A DNA stretch of 64,000 bases from Alligator mississippiensis (Eukaryota; Chordata; Crocodylia; Alligatoridae). Where the stretch lies: the NCBI RefSeq assembly GCF_030867095.1, contig NC_081824.1:236370719-236434718 (forward strand). Direction: 5' to 3'. The translations under genes were made by a program, and so were the position numbers. The notes beneath the pieces are model-generated. The model was given only the letters and a program-made list of their open reading frames with translations, was not told the DNA's origin and searched no databases. Below, one piece after another: positions 1-11,600 of the stretch (the first letter of the stretch is position 1; every line of letters begins with the position of its first letter).

Positions 1-24
1 AAATATATATTTTTTTGCTTGTAG

Positions 25-162
25 GAAATAGCTAGCCTGAAAAGGCAATTCACAGAGCTACTCTCTGATATTGGATTTGTGAAGGAGGGCTTGAGAGCCA
101 GGGACATGGAGAAGAGGTGGTTCCAAGGAGGAGATGGTGTTTTGGATGCTACAGGAGAAGAG
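25..162 (+). CDS. DHX57: DHX57 exon (EIASLKRQF... to DATGEE)
   Basis: The exon follows a gtag acceptor and ends before gtaactgg. It is 138 bp, 46 codons, open throughout and contains the LSDIGFVKEGLRARDMEKR stretch typical of DHX57. Its upstream exon is outside the window. Confidence 0.93.
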
Positions 163-3100
163 GTAACTGGAGTGTTAGTGATCTTAAACTGATTCTGTGG
201 CCTCTAATTGACCTTTGCATTGAGAGTTAATTTGGGTCTGGTGTGCATGCCTCACTGCCTCAGTGGTGATCACCATTTTCTTCTTTATGTTGACCAACTC
301 TCCTCCATTACTCTTGGGAGACTAGCATTATGGCTTGGCTTTGGGGGTGGAGATTGGGAGAACACTCAGTTTCTGAGGTCTCTTATATCTTTTATTCTCC
401 AAGACTAAATCCTTGGTATGCATGTGTAATTACAGTGAAAAGCTGCGTGGCCACATGGCATGGCTTGTGGTTTCCATGGTTTGGGGCTGCCACAGCAACT
501 GCCAGTAACAAGTAGGAGCCTTCCTGCCTTAGCCATATAGAGTTCCCAGTGGACTGCTAGTGCATGTGTAGGTGGCTATTGCAAAGTCTATCCTGGAGAG
601 GAACAGCTCTTTTCTCTCAGCCTGGTCTCTTCGGCCCTGAAGCAGTGGAAGGGTGGTACTGGAGTTGCATCAACCCAAGGTTCTGAACACTTTTAGATGC
701 AGCTACAGCTAAAATCTCCAAATGTCTCTTCCTGATGATGAGCAATGCTTTGGCTTATCCAAGCTGCCACAGGCCCTTCATGTCCTCATTTTGGTCAGTT
801 ACTGGCTGTGTCTGCATTAGATAGACCTTACCTTCAGTTAACCTTTGTAGCCATGCTACAAAGTTTCTTTCAAACTGCTGGGTCCAGACCTGCACCATAC
901 TCAAATGTACAAGGCATGTTGACTTGTAGAGATATATCCCATGGTGCTTTGTTCATTGACCTAATCAGATTTATGATTTACCCCAGGAAATAGTCACTCT
1001 GTAGCCTGGAACGAGTATTTGAGGAGTGTCCAGATGAGCCTTTACACACCTTAACTACCTTGAGTTAGTTGGCAGTTGGTTAACTCAGGGTAATAGTGTA
1101 GTGTAAACCTATGGGGAAAATGTAAGAACTATCAACTTGCTTCTAATATGGAATGAGTGTGAGCTTCAAAGAGGGTGTATTGGAGTGTCAGCCATTTAGC
1201 GTTCTGCAGTGAAACATTCAAAAAATTGTGTGCTTGTGTGTCTCTAGTGTAAAGTCTATAAAGTGTGAAGCATGTAAGGTGTAACTTGGGCACTGTTGTC
1301 CTGAATACATCAGTTCATTTCACAGGCAAACTCTAATGCAGAGAATATCAAGCTGATATCAGCAATGTTATGTGCTGCTCTGTATCCTAATGTGGTCCAG
1401 GTGAGTGAGACGTTCTTTTTTTGTTGTTGTATTACATACACCACTTCCCGCTGCTCACGTCCCCTTCCCCTTTGAGCAGCAGATTCATGTTGCATGCTTT
1501 GATTTTAACATTGGTAGGGACCTACCAAAATCACAATTTTGCGATTTTCTCAGAACCTGTGATTTTGGGCAGGCTCTACACTTTTGGCTTGCTTGCTGAA
1601 AAAATAAATAAATAAATTTACCCACAAGGAGAAAAGCACATGGGAAGCCCTGTAGTCTTGAAGCACATGGTTGGGGTGAGATGTAAGAATAGGCTGCTGC
1701 CACAGTGCCCAGGCAGGCTCCTACTGAGCTGGGGGGGAGGAGGGTGTCACTATGTGTCTGTCCCTGCCCCTGCCTCCCCAGCTCTGGGGCTGCAGGGTGC
1801 TAGCCAGCCACGCCCTCCCTTGCAAGCTCAGGTAAGAGCTGGTGAGCAGAGTAAGCCACTGGCTGCAGGGGGCAGGTACCACTGTAGCAGTTAGAGGTTT
1901 CCTTGCCTGGGAGCCAGGGTGGAGCCAGGGGGCAGTGACCACTGTAGGACAAAACAAAGCAGGCGCTGAACTTGGCAGTACTGTGCATGGGGGCTGGGCA
2001 GCAGGCTGACAGCCCAGCACACAGTAAATTCCCCTACACATGCTGCGTGCTAGGCCTGCTGCGAGCATACCCGCTCCTCTTCCCTGGCCCTCCCCCTTCC
2101 ACCTTTCCCTCCTCTCTGTGCTCCAAGACTTCAGGACTTTCCTACTTGCTGGTAAGTTTGTTTTTGGTTTTTTTTACAGCGCCCTGCTTGGGGATGGCCT
2201 GAAACTGCAGCTTAATTACCCTGATGAAGCCTGGGAATGCCACTAATCCATGCTTAATAATGCATGGATTAATGACTTCCCCAGGCTTAATCAGGGTAAT
2301 TAAGCCATGATTTCAGGCTGTCTGGCAATATGTGGGGAGGGATGGGACTGCTGAGGCCCCTCAGCCAATTAGGTTGGGGGGTGTCACTGCTCTGAGCCTG
2401 CAAAATTGACAGCCAGCCCTGGCCTCTCCCCATGAAATTGGCTGGCTGCCTCAAGTTCAGTAGACCCCTAGTGATAGGATCTGATGCTGGATCCTACAAT
2501 CAGTCACACCTCCTGCCATGCATGCGTGGCATGGCAGGAGGCATAGTTGTGTGGATCATACTTTGGATTCTGTCACACCTCTACCTGAATGCCTAGTGAG
2601 GCCCTATAATATTTTATGTTGTTGATTTAGTAACAGATGCAAGTAAAGATTTACATGTGACTGTCTCAAATTTGCTTCATCACCATTTATTCTCTTTACA
2701 TTTAGGTGAAAACTCCAGAGGGAAAATATCAAAAAACCAGTACAGGAGCTGTTAAAATGCAACCAAAAGCAGAGGAGTTAAAATTTGTAACCAAAAATGA
2801 TGGATATGTTCATATTCATCCTTCCTCTGTGAATTATCAGGTAAGTTGTTTTTTTTTCCTGCTCAGTAAAAGATGTTGCCTCGGTTTTTTAAAAAGATCG
2901 TTTATATTTAAAAGAAATAACATTGAGATTATAAACTAGGGCACTGACCAGTTTTAAAAATATGTCAACTGCATGATTGAAAAATGTGACTGGGTATGAC
3001 TCTTTCCCCTAATTAGGGGTGGCAGAATATGAACAGCACTTATGAACTCTTAAGATTTTATTACCTAGTGCTCACTCAATCACGAAGTCACTAATAGATA

Positions 3101-4571
3101 GCAGTGTGTGGACTCTGACATAAGTGACCATATTTCACTGGGGAAACCAATAGGGTGCTGGTCCCTTCTTTCATGTAACTGATCTTCTCCAAAGACTGAA
3201 CTCAAACCCCTCCCTCTCTAAATTCCCTGTTTTAATAGTGTGCGAATTATCTGTTAAAATCAATTTTACATCATTAAAGGTATATTGGCATTGTAAAGCT
3301 GTTGAACTATTTATAAATCTTTCCTGGCTCATCACTTCTACTCTAAAAGATGATATGAAGGAACTAAAACTTCACAGAAAAATCTCCTCTGTACCCTATG
3401 CAGGGGAGAGGAAACCCCAGGCAGCAGCATCAATTGTTTTTTTTTACCTCTGGACTGCATTGCGGAGGTGAAAAAAGAGGGGAGAAAGTGGCACAAAGGA
3501 CCAGTGCAAGGAGGGCATGCTGCAAACTTGGGACGGGGCAGAAGTGGGGCAGGCACTGATGAAGTAGATGAGGGACAGGTGACTGGCATCATTGCTAGGG
3601 CACTGGGAGGCCGGGGGGGACAGGATTAGATTGGATGTGGGGGTGGTGTATGTTGAGTAGCGAGTTTTAGAAGTGCAAATGAATGCCATTTGGTCCCTGC
3701 ACCAGAAGAAGCCAGCAATAACTCTAGACAGGTCTCTGATGAGCATCTGCACTGAGGAATGTACTGTGTGTCCAGCCTTTTTTAATTGTCCTGGTTGCCA
3801 GAGCCCATCATACAAAACAGCCTCCGTAGCATCTAGTACAGTATGTAGAACATGAGCACCCCTAAACTAATAGTGTAAGCCCAAGGGAGAGAGCAATCAA
3901 AACTAATGCATTCTCCTGCCTCTACTGTGGTTTGAGGCCCACTTAACAACTGTCTAGGTCAAGGAGCTAGGGGTAGCACATGGACCCATATTGGCAAGTG
4001 AATGGGAATTGGGTTTATTTCTTAATGGAGTAAATTATGTGCTCAGTATCATTAACAAAATCCATGTTCTTACACTTCTCTTTCTTCAACCATCTGGCTC
4101 TGGTGGTCCAGACAAAACACTTTGACAGTCCATACCTGGTGTATCATGAGAAGATCAAGACCAGCCGTGTATTTGTCCGTGACTGCAGCATGGTGTCGGT
4201 GTACCCACTAGTCTTGTTCGGTGGAGGGCAGGTTCATGTACAGCTGCAAAGAGGAGAGTTTATCATTTCTCTTGATGATGGCTGGATTCGTTTTGCAGCA
4301 GCCTCACATCAGGTAATGAAATGAGGAAGGACTTCAAACCTTCCTTGCATCTGTAATGGTCACAGTGCAGAAGGTTCCTATTATTTTATTAAGCTGGGGT
4401 GTGTGTGTGTGTGCTTTTCTCACTCAGGTGGCTGAATTGGTGAAAGAACTACGTTGTGAACTTGATCAGCTCCTTCAGGACAAAATCAAGAATCCCAGCA
4501 TGGATTTATGTACATGTCCCCGGGGATCTCGCATCATTAGCATGATTGTAAAGCTTGTGACAACTCAGTAA
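25..4571 (+). CDS. DHX57: DHX57, 3' part of gene (last five coding exons)
   Basis: DHX57 is a DEAH-box, predicted ATP-dependent RNA helicase. Five exons (25-162, 1326-1400, 2706-2840, 4112-4312, 4428-4571) all join in phase 0 and encode the C-terminal 183 residues. They closely match the end of human DHX57 as I remember it, including GGDGVLDATGEE, KFVTKNDGYVHIHPSSVNYQ, LVLFGGGQV and CTCPRGSRIIS. In DEAH helicases this part is the OB-fold region after the helicase core, used in RNA contact and regulation. The helicase motifs lie upstream, outside the window. All splice sites are AG/GT and there are no breaks. The gene converges on the minus-strand SRSF7 copy and on GEMIN6. Identification is firm; function is from the family. 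Confidence 0.96.
163..1325 (+). other. DHX57 intron, no other gene seen
   Basis: This is intronic sequence without a supported ORF. Short open frames here lack codon bias or recognisable motifs. Confidence 0.8.
1326..1400 (+). CDS. DHX57: DHX57 exon (ANSNAEN... to YPNVVQ)
   Basis: A 75-bp exon between a cacag acceptor and a gtgagt donor encodes ISAMLCAALYPNVVQ, the strongly conserved DEAH-helicase C-terminal motif that precedes the OB fold. Confidence 0.94.
2197..2319. repeat. Foldback repeat inside a DHX57 intron
   Basis: The left arm at about 2197-2238 (containing cttaattaccctgat) is the reverse complement of about 2276-2319, with few mismatches. A second small palindrome, built on atccatgc and gcatggat, forms the loop. 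It resembles the core of a non-autonomous DNA transposon. No clear target duplication was found, so the class is unassigned. Confidence 0.65.
2706..2840 (+). CDS. DHX57: DHX57 exon (VKTPEGKYQK... to SSVNYQ)
   Basis: A 135-bp exon after tttag and before gtaagt. It encodes the start of the OB-fold region, including VHIHPSSVNY, which is near invariant in this helicase group. Confidence 0.95.
2841..4111 (+). other. DHX57 intron, no other gene seen
   Basis: I see no conserved coding sequence or identifiable repeat here. The intron ends with a normal polypyrimidine-poor tggtccag acceptor. Confidence 0.7.
4112..4312 (+). CDS. DHX57: DHX57 exon (TKHFDSPYL... to AASHQ)
   Basis: A 201-bp exon after a tggtccag acceptor and before gtaatg. 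It encodes YHEKIKTSRVFVRDCSMVSV and the LFGGG turn of the OB fold. Residues 1-2 read TK where human has VR. Confidence 0.95.
4399..4413. repeat. (GT)n microsatellite near DHX57 last acceptor
   Basis: A short GT run lies 15 bp upstream of the last DHX57 exon, followed by a ttttctcactcag tract. Confidence 0.7.
4428..4571 (+). CDS. DHX57: DHX57 terminal exon with stop codon
   Basis: The last exon follows cactcag, encodes VAELVKELRCELDQLLQDK through IVKLVTTQ, and stops with TAA at 4569-4571. The length and ending equal those of the human protein. Confidence 0.95.
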   Translation: MAELVKELRCELDQLLQDKIKNPSMDLCTCPRGSRIISMIVKLVTTQ

Positions 4572-4757
4572 TCAGAGATTTGCCAGTATACTCGCCATTT
4601 ACAACTGCCTGAGAAATGGATGACAGCATTATTGGGGTTTCTTGGGTTGCCATAGTGCAGCACTGATCCTCCAGAGCTAACTTGATGAAATGAACCTACC
4701 TTGCAAAGTGTTTTTTTTTTATTATTTGCAGAGCTCTGCAAAACTTTTTCTGCCAAA

Positions 4758-4763
4758 AATAAA
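4758..4763 (+). terminator. Candidate DHX57 polyadenylation signal
   Basis: AATAAA lies 187 bp after the DHX57 stop. It is the first perfect hexamer in the 3' UTR. Later sites are possible, so this is only a candidate. Confidence 0.45.
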
Positions 4764-6324
4764 AAGGGCTCACTGTATAGACAAAGGAATGGAAAGATGG
4801 TGATCATGCTGTAGTAATATAAACCTCTAGTCTGAGTGAAAAAGCATAGCATTTCTACACAAGAAGAATTCTGTTGAACTGCTGGGAGCAAGGGATGTGC
4901 ATTTTTTTGGCATAGCACTTTAACTGCTTTTTGTGAGGGAAATTGAGGAAGTACTTTTTGTGGCTTTCAAAATAATTCTGGTGTACAAAGAGAGCATTGC
5001 CCAATTGGTCATCCCAGAATTTTTCTGACCTTGGTATAGACTAACTCATGCCACTTGGCCAAGAATTCCATTGAAGTCTTGGGGACTCTTCTTTCATTCC
5101 AGGGGCCTTTGGATCAGGTTCTCAAATCTCCTACCAGTAAGGAGAGGGAGAGATCAGACCTTGTACAATTTAAGTTGGACAGTTTCTGGTTCAAATATAT
5201 ATATGAAGTCTCTAAGTTTGTGGTTTGTTCCTCCTAACCAGCTACTTGGCTGGCAGTCTGAAAGATACCAGTGTTTGTGGGTTAAGCTGCTGAAATCCAT
5301 TTAAATTCTGTTTTCTAGGAATGCTTATGTACTTCTTCATGTTTTTATATTGAAATTGATCTTTGTGTGGATGGAATCAACAGGAATGCTGAACTCTCAT
5401 CCTAAGAAATCTTTTGGGAAATTCACACTAGATGAGTGGCAAAGAAGCAAAGTATTGAGATGTTTTAAAAACTTTAGGGTTATCCCTGCAAGGGAGAAGG
5501 GGAAAGCTTTTGAGCAGGGATCATGGAATATTCGGGACTGGAAATTAAATGTGATGCCTTCAATTCTACATTAATTTCTAGGATAGTAAAGTTGTTTCTA
5601 GCAGTGACCGTTCAGTGCCTTCTTGTGAAATAGCTTTATGGGGATGGTCATCAATTTTTGGAGTTTTGACATTTGTATTGCAAATCTTATTTAGCCCCAT
5701 CCATCGGTAAAGAATGTATTTCCTTCGTGAATGAATAATCTAGAAGTGGTCCTTTAACAGATGGTAAGAAATGGGAAACAGTGGTTGAAACAGTAGGGGA
5801 AGGAACTTCCTGCTGGCTCCTGTATGTTTTCTGTGGTGAAATTGGGATGCAGGCTCAGTACAATAGCTATTTCAGTATTTGTTAAAAGTGTTTATTAAAA
5901 ACAAAATTGCTTCAAAAAACATCCAATAAGGAAGGGAAGAAAATAGAATTGAGGAAAAAGTATGAAGACACTTCTCATCCTGGTGCCATAGGATACTTCT
6001 AGAGCTGTCTGATTGCTAATGTCTAAGATTTTCATTGGTGTAATGTTAAGCAAAGAATTGGTTGAAATAATTAAGTTCATCCCTGGTAATGTATTATATT
6101 TGCAACAAGGATGATAATTTAAGGGGAAAAAAGTATTTGGTCTTTAGTCCTTTTAAACAAGCACTGTGGAACAGAAGCTGACGTAGCAGTGTTAGCAAAT
6201 ATGGAGCTAACTATTTTTGTGTGTTGGACAGTGGGATTGGGAGGGGGTGGGACATGCTAAGCACTGAAGTACAGGATTCGGGGTCGGCAGAGCCCTAGCT
6301 GCTAGGGCATGGGTTCACCCAGGG
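4764..6324. other. Intergenic DNA after DHX57
   Basis: This holds the distal DHX57 3' UTR or intergenic DNA. It is AT-rich, with no coding exon and no repeat family that I recognise. Confidence 0.6.
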
Positions 6325-6332
6325 GTTATTAG

Positions 6333-7051
6333 TAGGGTTGTACAAAGCTTCAGGTGCTGATTCGATTCGGAGGAGATTCAGCCCAATTCGGTGGCCAAAT
6401 CTCTGAATCCAAATCGAATCGGGAGACCAGTAAAAAGGTCTGAATCGATTTGAAGCTCTCCAAATTGATTTAGAAAAGATTCGGAGAGATTCGGAGATTC
6501 AGTTAGTCCCCACTTGCCACCACAGGGATCTGGACCCAGAGTCCGTGCCGGTAAGTAGGGGAGGGAACCATGGGCAGACCCCCCACCAGGCCCCATCCCT
6601 TGCCTGCACCCCCTGACCCCCACCCACTTTCCCAGCCCCATTAATGGCTGCCCTGCCCAGCCCCAGTGTCCTGGCTCTTCAAAAATAAAAAAAAGCCCCA
6701 CACTCACCAGCTGCTGCAGCGGCCATTGGGGCTTCTGGGGGGTCTTGGCAGAGTCCCCACACACAGCATGGGGCAGTAGGGGGCAGCGGGGATCAACCCC
6801 CTCCCCCCCCCTCTCCCGGAACAGGTGTGTGGGGGGCTTTTTTCTTTTCATTTTTTTTTTTTTACAGAGCAGGGGTGCTGGGGCTGGGAAAGTGGGCAGG
6901 GGATGGGGCCTGTTTGATTTGGAGATTTGGCTGATTTGGCAGTGGCCGAATCAATTTGGGACAGTGATTCAAATTACCAAATTGAACCACTGTCTCCAGA
7001 ATTGACTGAATCTCAATCTGAAGTGAATACTATCCGCTTCACACAGGCCTA
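6333..7051. mobile_element. hAT-type non-autonomous element
   Basis: The element begins tagggttgtacaaagc and ends cgcttcacacaggccta, which are imperfect terminal inverted repeats. A perfect 8-bp target duplication, gttattag, lies at 6325-6332 and 7052-7059. The ends are rich in gattcgg/cgaatc repeats. There is no transposase reading frame. Its termini match those of the larger element at 45730-47302, so they probably use the same transposase family. Confidence 0.85.
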
Positions 7052-7173
7052 GTTATTAGCTCCCCCTTCACAGACTGGAGGCACACACTCTGTCCTCAGC
7101 CACACACTCCCTCCCTGTGGGAAAGGATGCTGCTGCAAGTTACTAGGTTAACCTGCCTAGTGACTTGTATGTA

Positions 7174-7374
7174 TAGGGTAATCATTATTATTTTAGGGAA
7201 ATCCAGGATGACACCAGGAGGTGTGCCCACATGTTCACACACCGCTAACCTCAGGGCTTCCAAGTTCCTGCCAGTCTGGGTCTTTTGCTTAAATTTTCTC
7301 CAACAGCCAGGACGCTGAGACTGCCTACAAAATCTGGGATTGTCCCAGCTAATCTGGGACATAAGGTCACCCTA
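7174..7374. mobile_element. Short hAT-type element (tagggtRa termini)
   Basis: Its ends are tagggtaat and gtcacccta, flanked by near-identical 8-bp duplications (tgtatgta and tgtatata). The right half reads as the widespread reptile repeat with tgtcccag and ctgggaca motifs. It is non-coding. Confidence 0.75.
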
Positions 7375-7421
7375 TGTATATATTGCATGCCTATAAAAAC
7401 CTTAGTTCTATAATAGTGTTA

Positions 7422-7612
7422 GAGTGATGTTGTAGTTGTGATGGTCCAGGAATTATGCAAGAGGCAAGGATTGGGGGGGGGGGTAATTTTTATTAGACCA
7501 ACTGCATAGTTGGAATAAATTTAGACAAGCTTTTGACTGTAAGACATAGTTGGTCCAATAGAAGCTATCACCCCCCACTCCCTAATCCTTGCCTGTTTGC
7601 ATTAATTCTGCA
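7422..7612. repeat. Dispersed repeat, possibly Penelope-like 3' end
   Basis: The sequence includes agagtgatgttgtagttgtg, tattagaccaactgcatag and, inverted, agttggtccaatagaagct. The same family occurs at 31778-32460. Penelope-like assignment is from memory of similar vertebrate repeats and is uncertain. Confidence 0.5.
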
Positions 7613-8429
7613 GTGGTTTCAAGAGGGCTGATGCAGTAGCTGTTGGCCGCACAGCAGAGGAAGGAGGAGTGAGTTCAAAGAGGGGACTCCTGCTTTCAGT
7701 CTGTGGGACCTTTGCCTCCTCACCCTGAGTGACCCCTGTGGAGCACAGCTCTCTGCTGCCACAGTGGTGAAGAAATCAGAACTTCAAGCAGGAGGATGAA
7801 AACAGCCTCTGCTTCTCAATACATGAGCGCCCTATGGAGGAAGTATGCTAAAATAGAAGGAAAGGATGTGAGCAAAAGAGGGAGCCTGAATGAATCGGTG
7901 GCCACAAGAGAGGATAATGGGCTATTTATGTCCCTGTTGGTGGTGCCGGTTTCCTTAGGGCCAGCCTCTTGACTTGCCTTTCTGCAAACCACAGCTTTCT
8001 CTTCATTTCCCTCTACTTCTTATTTGATGTTGAGATTTTTTTCAGTGAGCACTAAAAATAGCAATATCCCTCTAACAAAGTCAGAGAGAGCTTTGCATTG
8101 CTTCTCCCTTTCTGCCTTTTGAAACTGAACCCTAAAATAAGCTTTATGCAATTTACCATAGGGAAATGCAGGCAGATAAAAGATTGGTTGCTATGAGAGA
8201 GAAGTAATTGTTTTTACCATCTATTTTTGTTATTTTCAAGTTGACTCAAGGGCTGACTCGGGGATGTCAGAAAGATTCAAGTACTGCTCAGCCCAGATCT
8301 AATCCTGCTGCCTAGAGAAGTTGTGAAATGTCCATTGGAGGTGTTGGATAAGCACTAGTCAGGGATGATGTGGGAGTAACAATATCTGTGCTCTACTATG
8401 GGTATTCCCCATGCTTATAGGCCCTCCTA
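7613..8429. other. Intergenic, nothing recognised
   Basis: No coding exon, RNA gene or clear repeat boundary seen. Confidence 0.5.
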
Positions 8430-9217
8430 GTAGCAGCATGAGGCTGGGAAGGAATTCTTTGTCCCTTCTGTTGCTGCTTGTGTGAGGTTTTGGGGTGGTT
8501 TTTTTTCAGTTGCCTTGGAGACATTGGGTACGAGCAGGAGCCAAGACTGGGGATTTTGACTGTGATGTGCTACTGTTCTTGCTGGGACTAAAACCTGGAA
8601 GTTCCTGGTTGGGGGGTCTTGGCCCTGCATTCTGGGTCAGAGGGATTACCACATTTGCGATCAGGAAGGAATTTTACCCCATAGTCAGATTGGTATGGAC
8701 TGTAAGGAGCTTTGTCTCCTCGGTAGTGGAGGACATGGCCCTCTTACCTTGGATCTCTAGTGTATTTAACAACCCGTGCAGCAGCAGGGCATTGGCCGTT
8801 ATTGTCCCCCTACTTTACCATGACAGGTTAGGGTGCTATACCTTGTGGTTGTATGTCAGGGTCAGCGGCAATTTTAGTAATAGTGTAGATAAAGATATAC
8901 AGGCACTCCTCACTTAACGACCGAGTTCCGTTCCTGCGACTAGGTCGTTAAGCGAATTGGTCGATAAGCGAGGAGCTGCCCCTTGCTACTGCGTGCCTTG
9001 GCTTGAGACGCCGCGCTGCCGTTTCCACGACCAAAGTTCTCGTACTTACGACCAGTTCTCGCTGGTCGTAAATCCGCACGGTCGTTAAACAGGTAGGTCG
9101 TTAAGTGAGGAGTACCTGTACTTAGGATGGTTTGGATAGGGATGATCCTGCCTGTGGCAGAGGGTTGGGCTAGCTGACTACCTGAGGTCCCTTCCAGCCC
9201 TACTCTTCTATGATTTG
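8430..9217 (+). mobile_element. CR1-like LINE 3' end, split by a Tigger-like insertion
   Basis: The stretch near 8660 (caggaaggaattttacccca) and the tail at 9121-9217 (gatgatcctgcc, gaggtcccttccagccct, cttctatgattt) match the 3' untranslated end of reptile CR1 elements. The 5' limit is uncertain. A MITE at 8900-9118 interrupts it. Confidence 0.65.
8900..9118. mobile_element. Tigger/pogo-like MITE with TA target duplication
   Basis: Terminal inverted repeats caggcactcctcacttaacg and cgttaagtgaggagtacctg are near perfect, with TA on both sides. The interior repeats ggtcgtta/taacgacc motifs in both orientations. It is 219 bp with no transposase, and it inserted into an older CR1 copy. Confidence 0.88.
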
Positions 9218-10584
9218 ATAAGTCCCCACTAGAGAGACAATGAAGAAACAAATGTTGATTGCAATCCTATCGCTATTATTGAGTGAGCAAGTTAGTGTGA
9301 TACCATACAAGTAACTAAGGAAGATACTTGATTTAGTCAGGGCCTGAACAAAGTATAGGAGTCTGCATCCACATAGAGCTTTTCATAGCAAAGCACCTGA
9401 CAAATGATATAAGTATGATCCTAGTAGTCACCACTACACACAGGAAGAAATGCAGGTGAGAGTGTGGTCCCTAACCTTCCAAACCAGTGTGAACTCTTGT
9501 CTTTACAAATAGCCTATGCCTACTATTCTTATCTGAAAACTTCAGAATAAAATGCTAATATGCTATCTGCACACTTTTGCTTTCAGTGGCCACTGTTGAC
9601 TGGGGAAAAGATGCCAAGCAGCTAGTATGAAAAGCTAAAAAGCAATTGGGTAATAGTTCTAATCCTGTCACCCACTCACTATGGTAGGGACCAGTTCTGC
9701 CATTTAATTCCTGGACTGAGTTGATGGTGTGTGGGTCCATATCTGTACTCATGCCCTCCCCAGTCCAGATAAAACAGCTGGGGCTATAGCAGAGGGAATT
9801 ACATGTTTCAGTAAAAATGCCTTCACTACAAACATGCTGAAACATCATGTTCTTTGTTGTACTGCCCTTTTTGAATAAATAGACCTGGCCTGCAGCTCCA
9901 AGTACAGTAAGCAAGCCATGCCCCCCCTTCAAAAAAACCCCCTTAAGTGTAAACAGGAACTCTGAAACAAGAACCAAGAACACTCCCAAAGGATCAAGCA
10001 GTGGTTTAACTAGTTCTGTATCTGCAACTTATGTTATACTGACAAAGTCCCTGATCTTTAGGGACAATAGTTGGCCCTAATTCCCAATGGTCATGAGAGG
10101 CAGACTTTATAATGATTCAGAAATCTACAGGTGCAGCTGGAAAAAGAATAATGAACAGCAAAACTTGCCAAGTGAGTGCAGAATGGGGGCAGAAAACACC
10201 ACTAACCTCAAAGGGCAGGAAAAATATATAGTTATATAGGCTAGCTGTAGCAATGATGTCCTGAAACACTAATATAAAGAAGTCTCAGCAATTTTCAGAT
10301 GAGTTCTATTATATAATACAGGCTAGTGTTTAAAAGGGTAATGGAAGTTTAAGTCATTGACATCTGCAATCCCTAGGCACCAAAAGGAGATTCAGCCCAA
10401 CGCCACTTGAAATTAGAGGAACCTTTCAACGGTTCCCCATCAAGTACCAGCTTTTGTTTGCAGATGGGCTCTAACAACCTGGCCTGCTATATTGACCAAA
10501 GTGAATGCTGCCTCCCTTCTAGAACAGTTCTGTACCCAGAAATCCTAGCATTTTTGGTACTTCCATGACTTGACCAGTTTAACA
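9218..10584. other. Intergenic, nothing recognised
   Basis: There is a minus-strand open frame of 144 codons at 9555-9989, but it shows no family motif and no splice context. I see no gene here. Confidence 0.5.
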
Positions 10585-11030
10585 CAGGGGCAGGCAATGT
10601 CCAGTCCATGGGCCGGATGAGGCCTGTGGTGGACTCCATTTCCTAGCAGCCCCTGCCTCTCTACAACCAATTTCCATGGAGACCTCTGGAGCAGCAGTAC
10701 TGTGACAGTGCAGGGACAGGGTTTCCCAGAGACCAGCCCCAGCAGCACTGGCAGGGTGTGCAGCTGGGCAGGGATCTTGCAGCAGTGAGTCTGGGCCAGT
10801 CAGACAGAGCTCTAATCTGCTGCCTGCATGCCACTGGCAGAGCCATGCAGGCAGATTGCAGCTCTGCCCTGGTTCATGCTGTCTGCCTCTGACCATGCCA
10901 TCACCACTGCAAAATCCTGGATGTGGAGCAGCTCCTCACCCAGCTGCATGCCAGCCACAGCAACTTAAGCAGGGGCTGCTGGGAAGTGGAGTCTGACTGC
11001 CAGCCTGATCCACCATTTTATCCATCCTTG
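10585..11030. mobile_element. hAT-type element (caggggcaggcaa terminus)
   Basis: The left end caggggcaggcaatg and right end catccttg are flanked by gtttaaca (10577-10584) and gtttaagg (11031-11038), a decayed 8-bp duplication. The interior is GC-rich and non-coding. Confidence 0.7.
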
Positions 11031-11236
11031 GTTTAAGGTATGCCAATAAAAGCCTAGAGTGCAGCCCCAACCATCCAATTTTCTATGTTGCCCTCAAGTG
11101 AAAATTTTCTGAAGAAGGGAAATACCAGTACAGCAGTTTTAGTCTGCAGATTTATTGTGCATTAAGTTTGCCTTAACAGTACAGAAAGGAGAGAGCTGAT
11201 CAAAATTCAAGCACCATCTTATATGGTACTTTTATT

Positions 11237-11600
11237 ATAGATTCATAGAGTCATAGATGTTAGGGTCGGAAGAGACCTCAATAGATCGAGTCCGACCCCC
11301 TGCATAAGCAGGAAAGAGTGCTGGGTCTAGATGACCCCAGCTAGATGCTCATCTAACCTCCTCTTGAAGACCCCCAGGGTAGGGGAGAGCACCCTTGGGA
11401 GCCCGTTCCAGACCCTGGCCACTCGAACTGTGAAGTTCTTCCTAATGTCCAATCGAAATCTGCTCTCTGCTAGCTTGTGGCCATTATTTCTTGTAACCCT
11501 CGGGGGCGCCTTGGTGAATAAATACTCACCTATTCCCTTCTGTGCCCCCGTGATGAACTTATAGGCAGCCACAAAGTTGCCTCTCAACCTCTCAATTATA
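11237..11600 (-). mobile_element. CR1 LINE 3' fragment (minus strand)
   Basis: Read on the minus strand, this encodes the end of the CR1 reverse-transcriptase ORF, including RNNGHKLAESRFRLDIRKNF, FTVRVARVWNGLP and VFKRRLDEHL. It then runs into the typical gaggtctcttccgacccta and ctatgactctatgaat tail. It is 5'-truncated. The final 86 codons are open, so this copy is relatively young. Confidence 0.9.

Noticed and set aside
8495-8917. 140-codon plus frame as a gene
   Set aside because: It overlaps CR1 3' sequence and the edge of a MITE.
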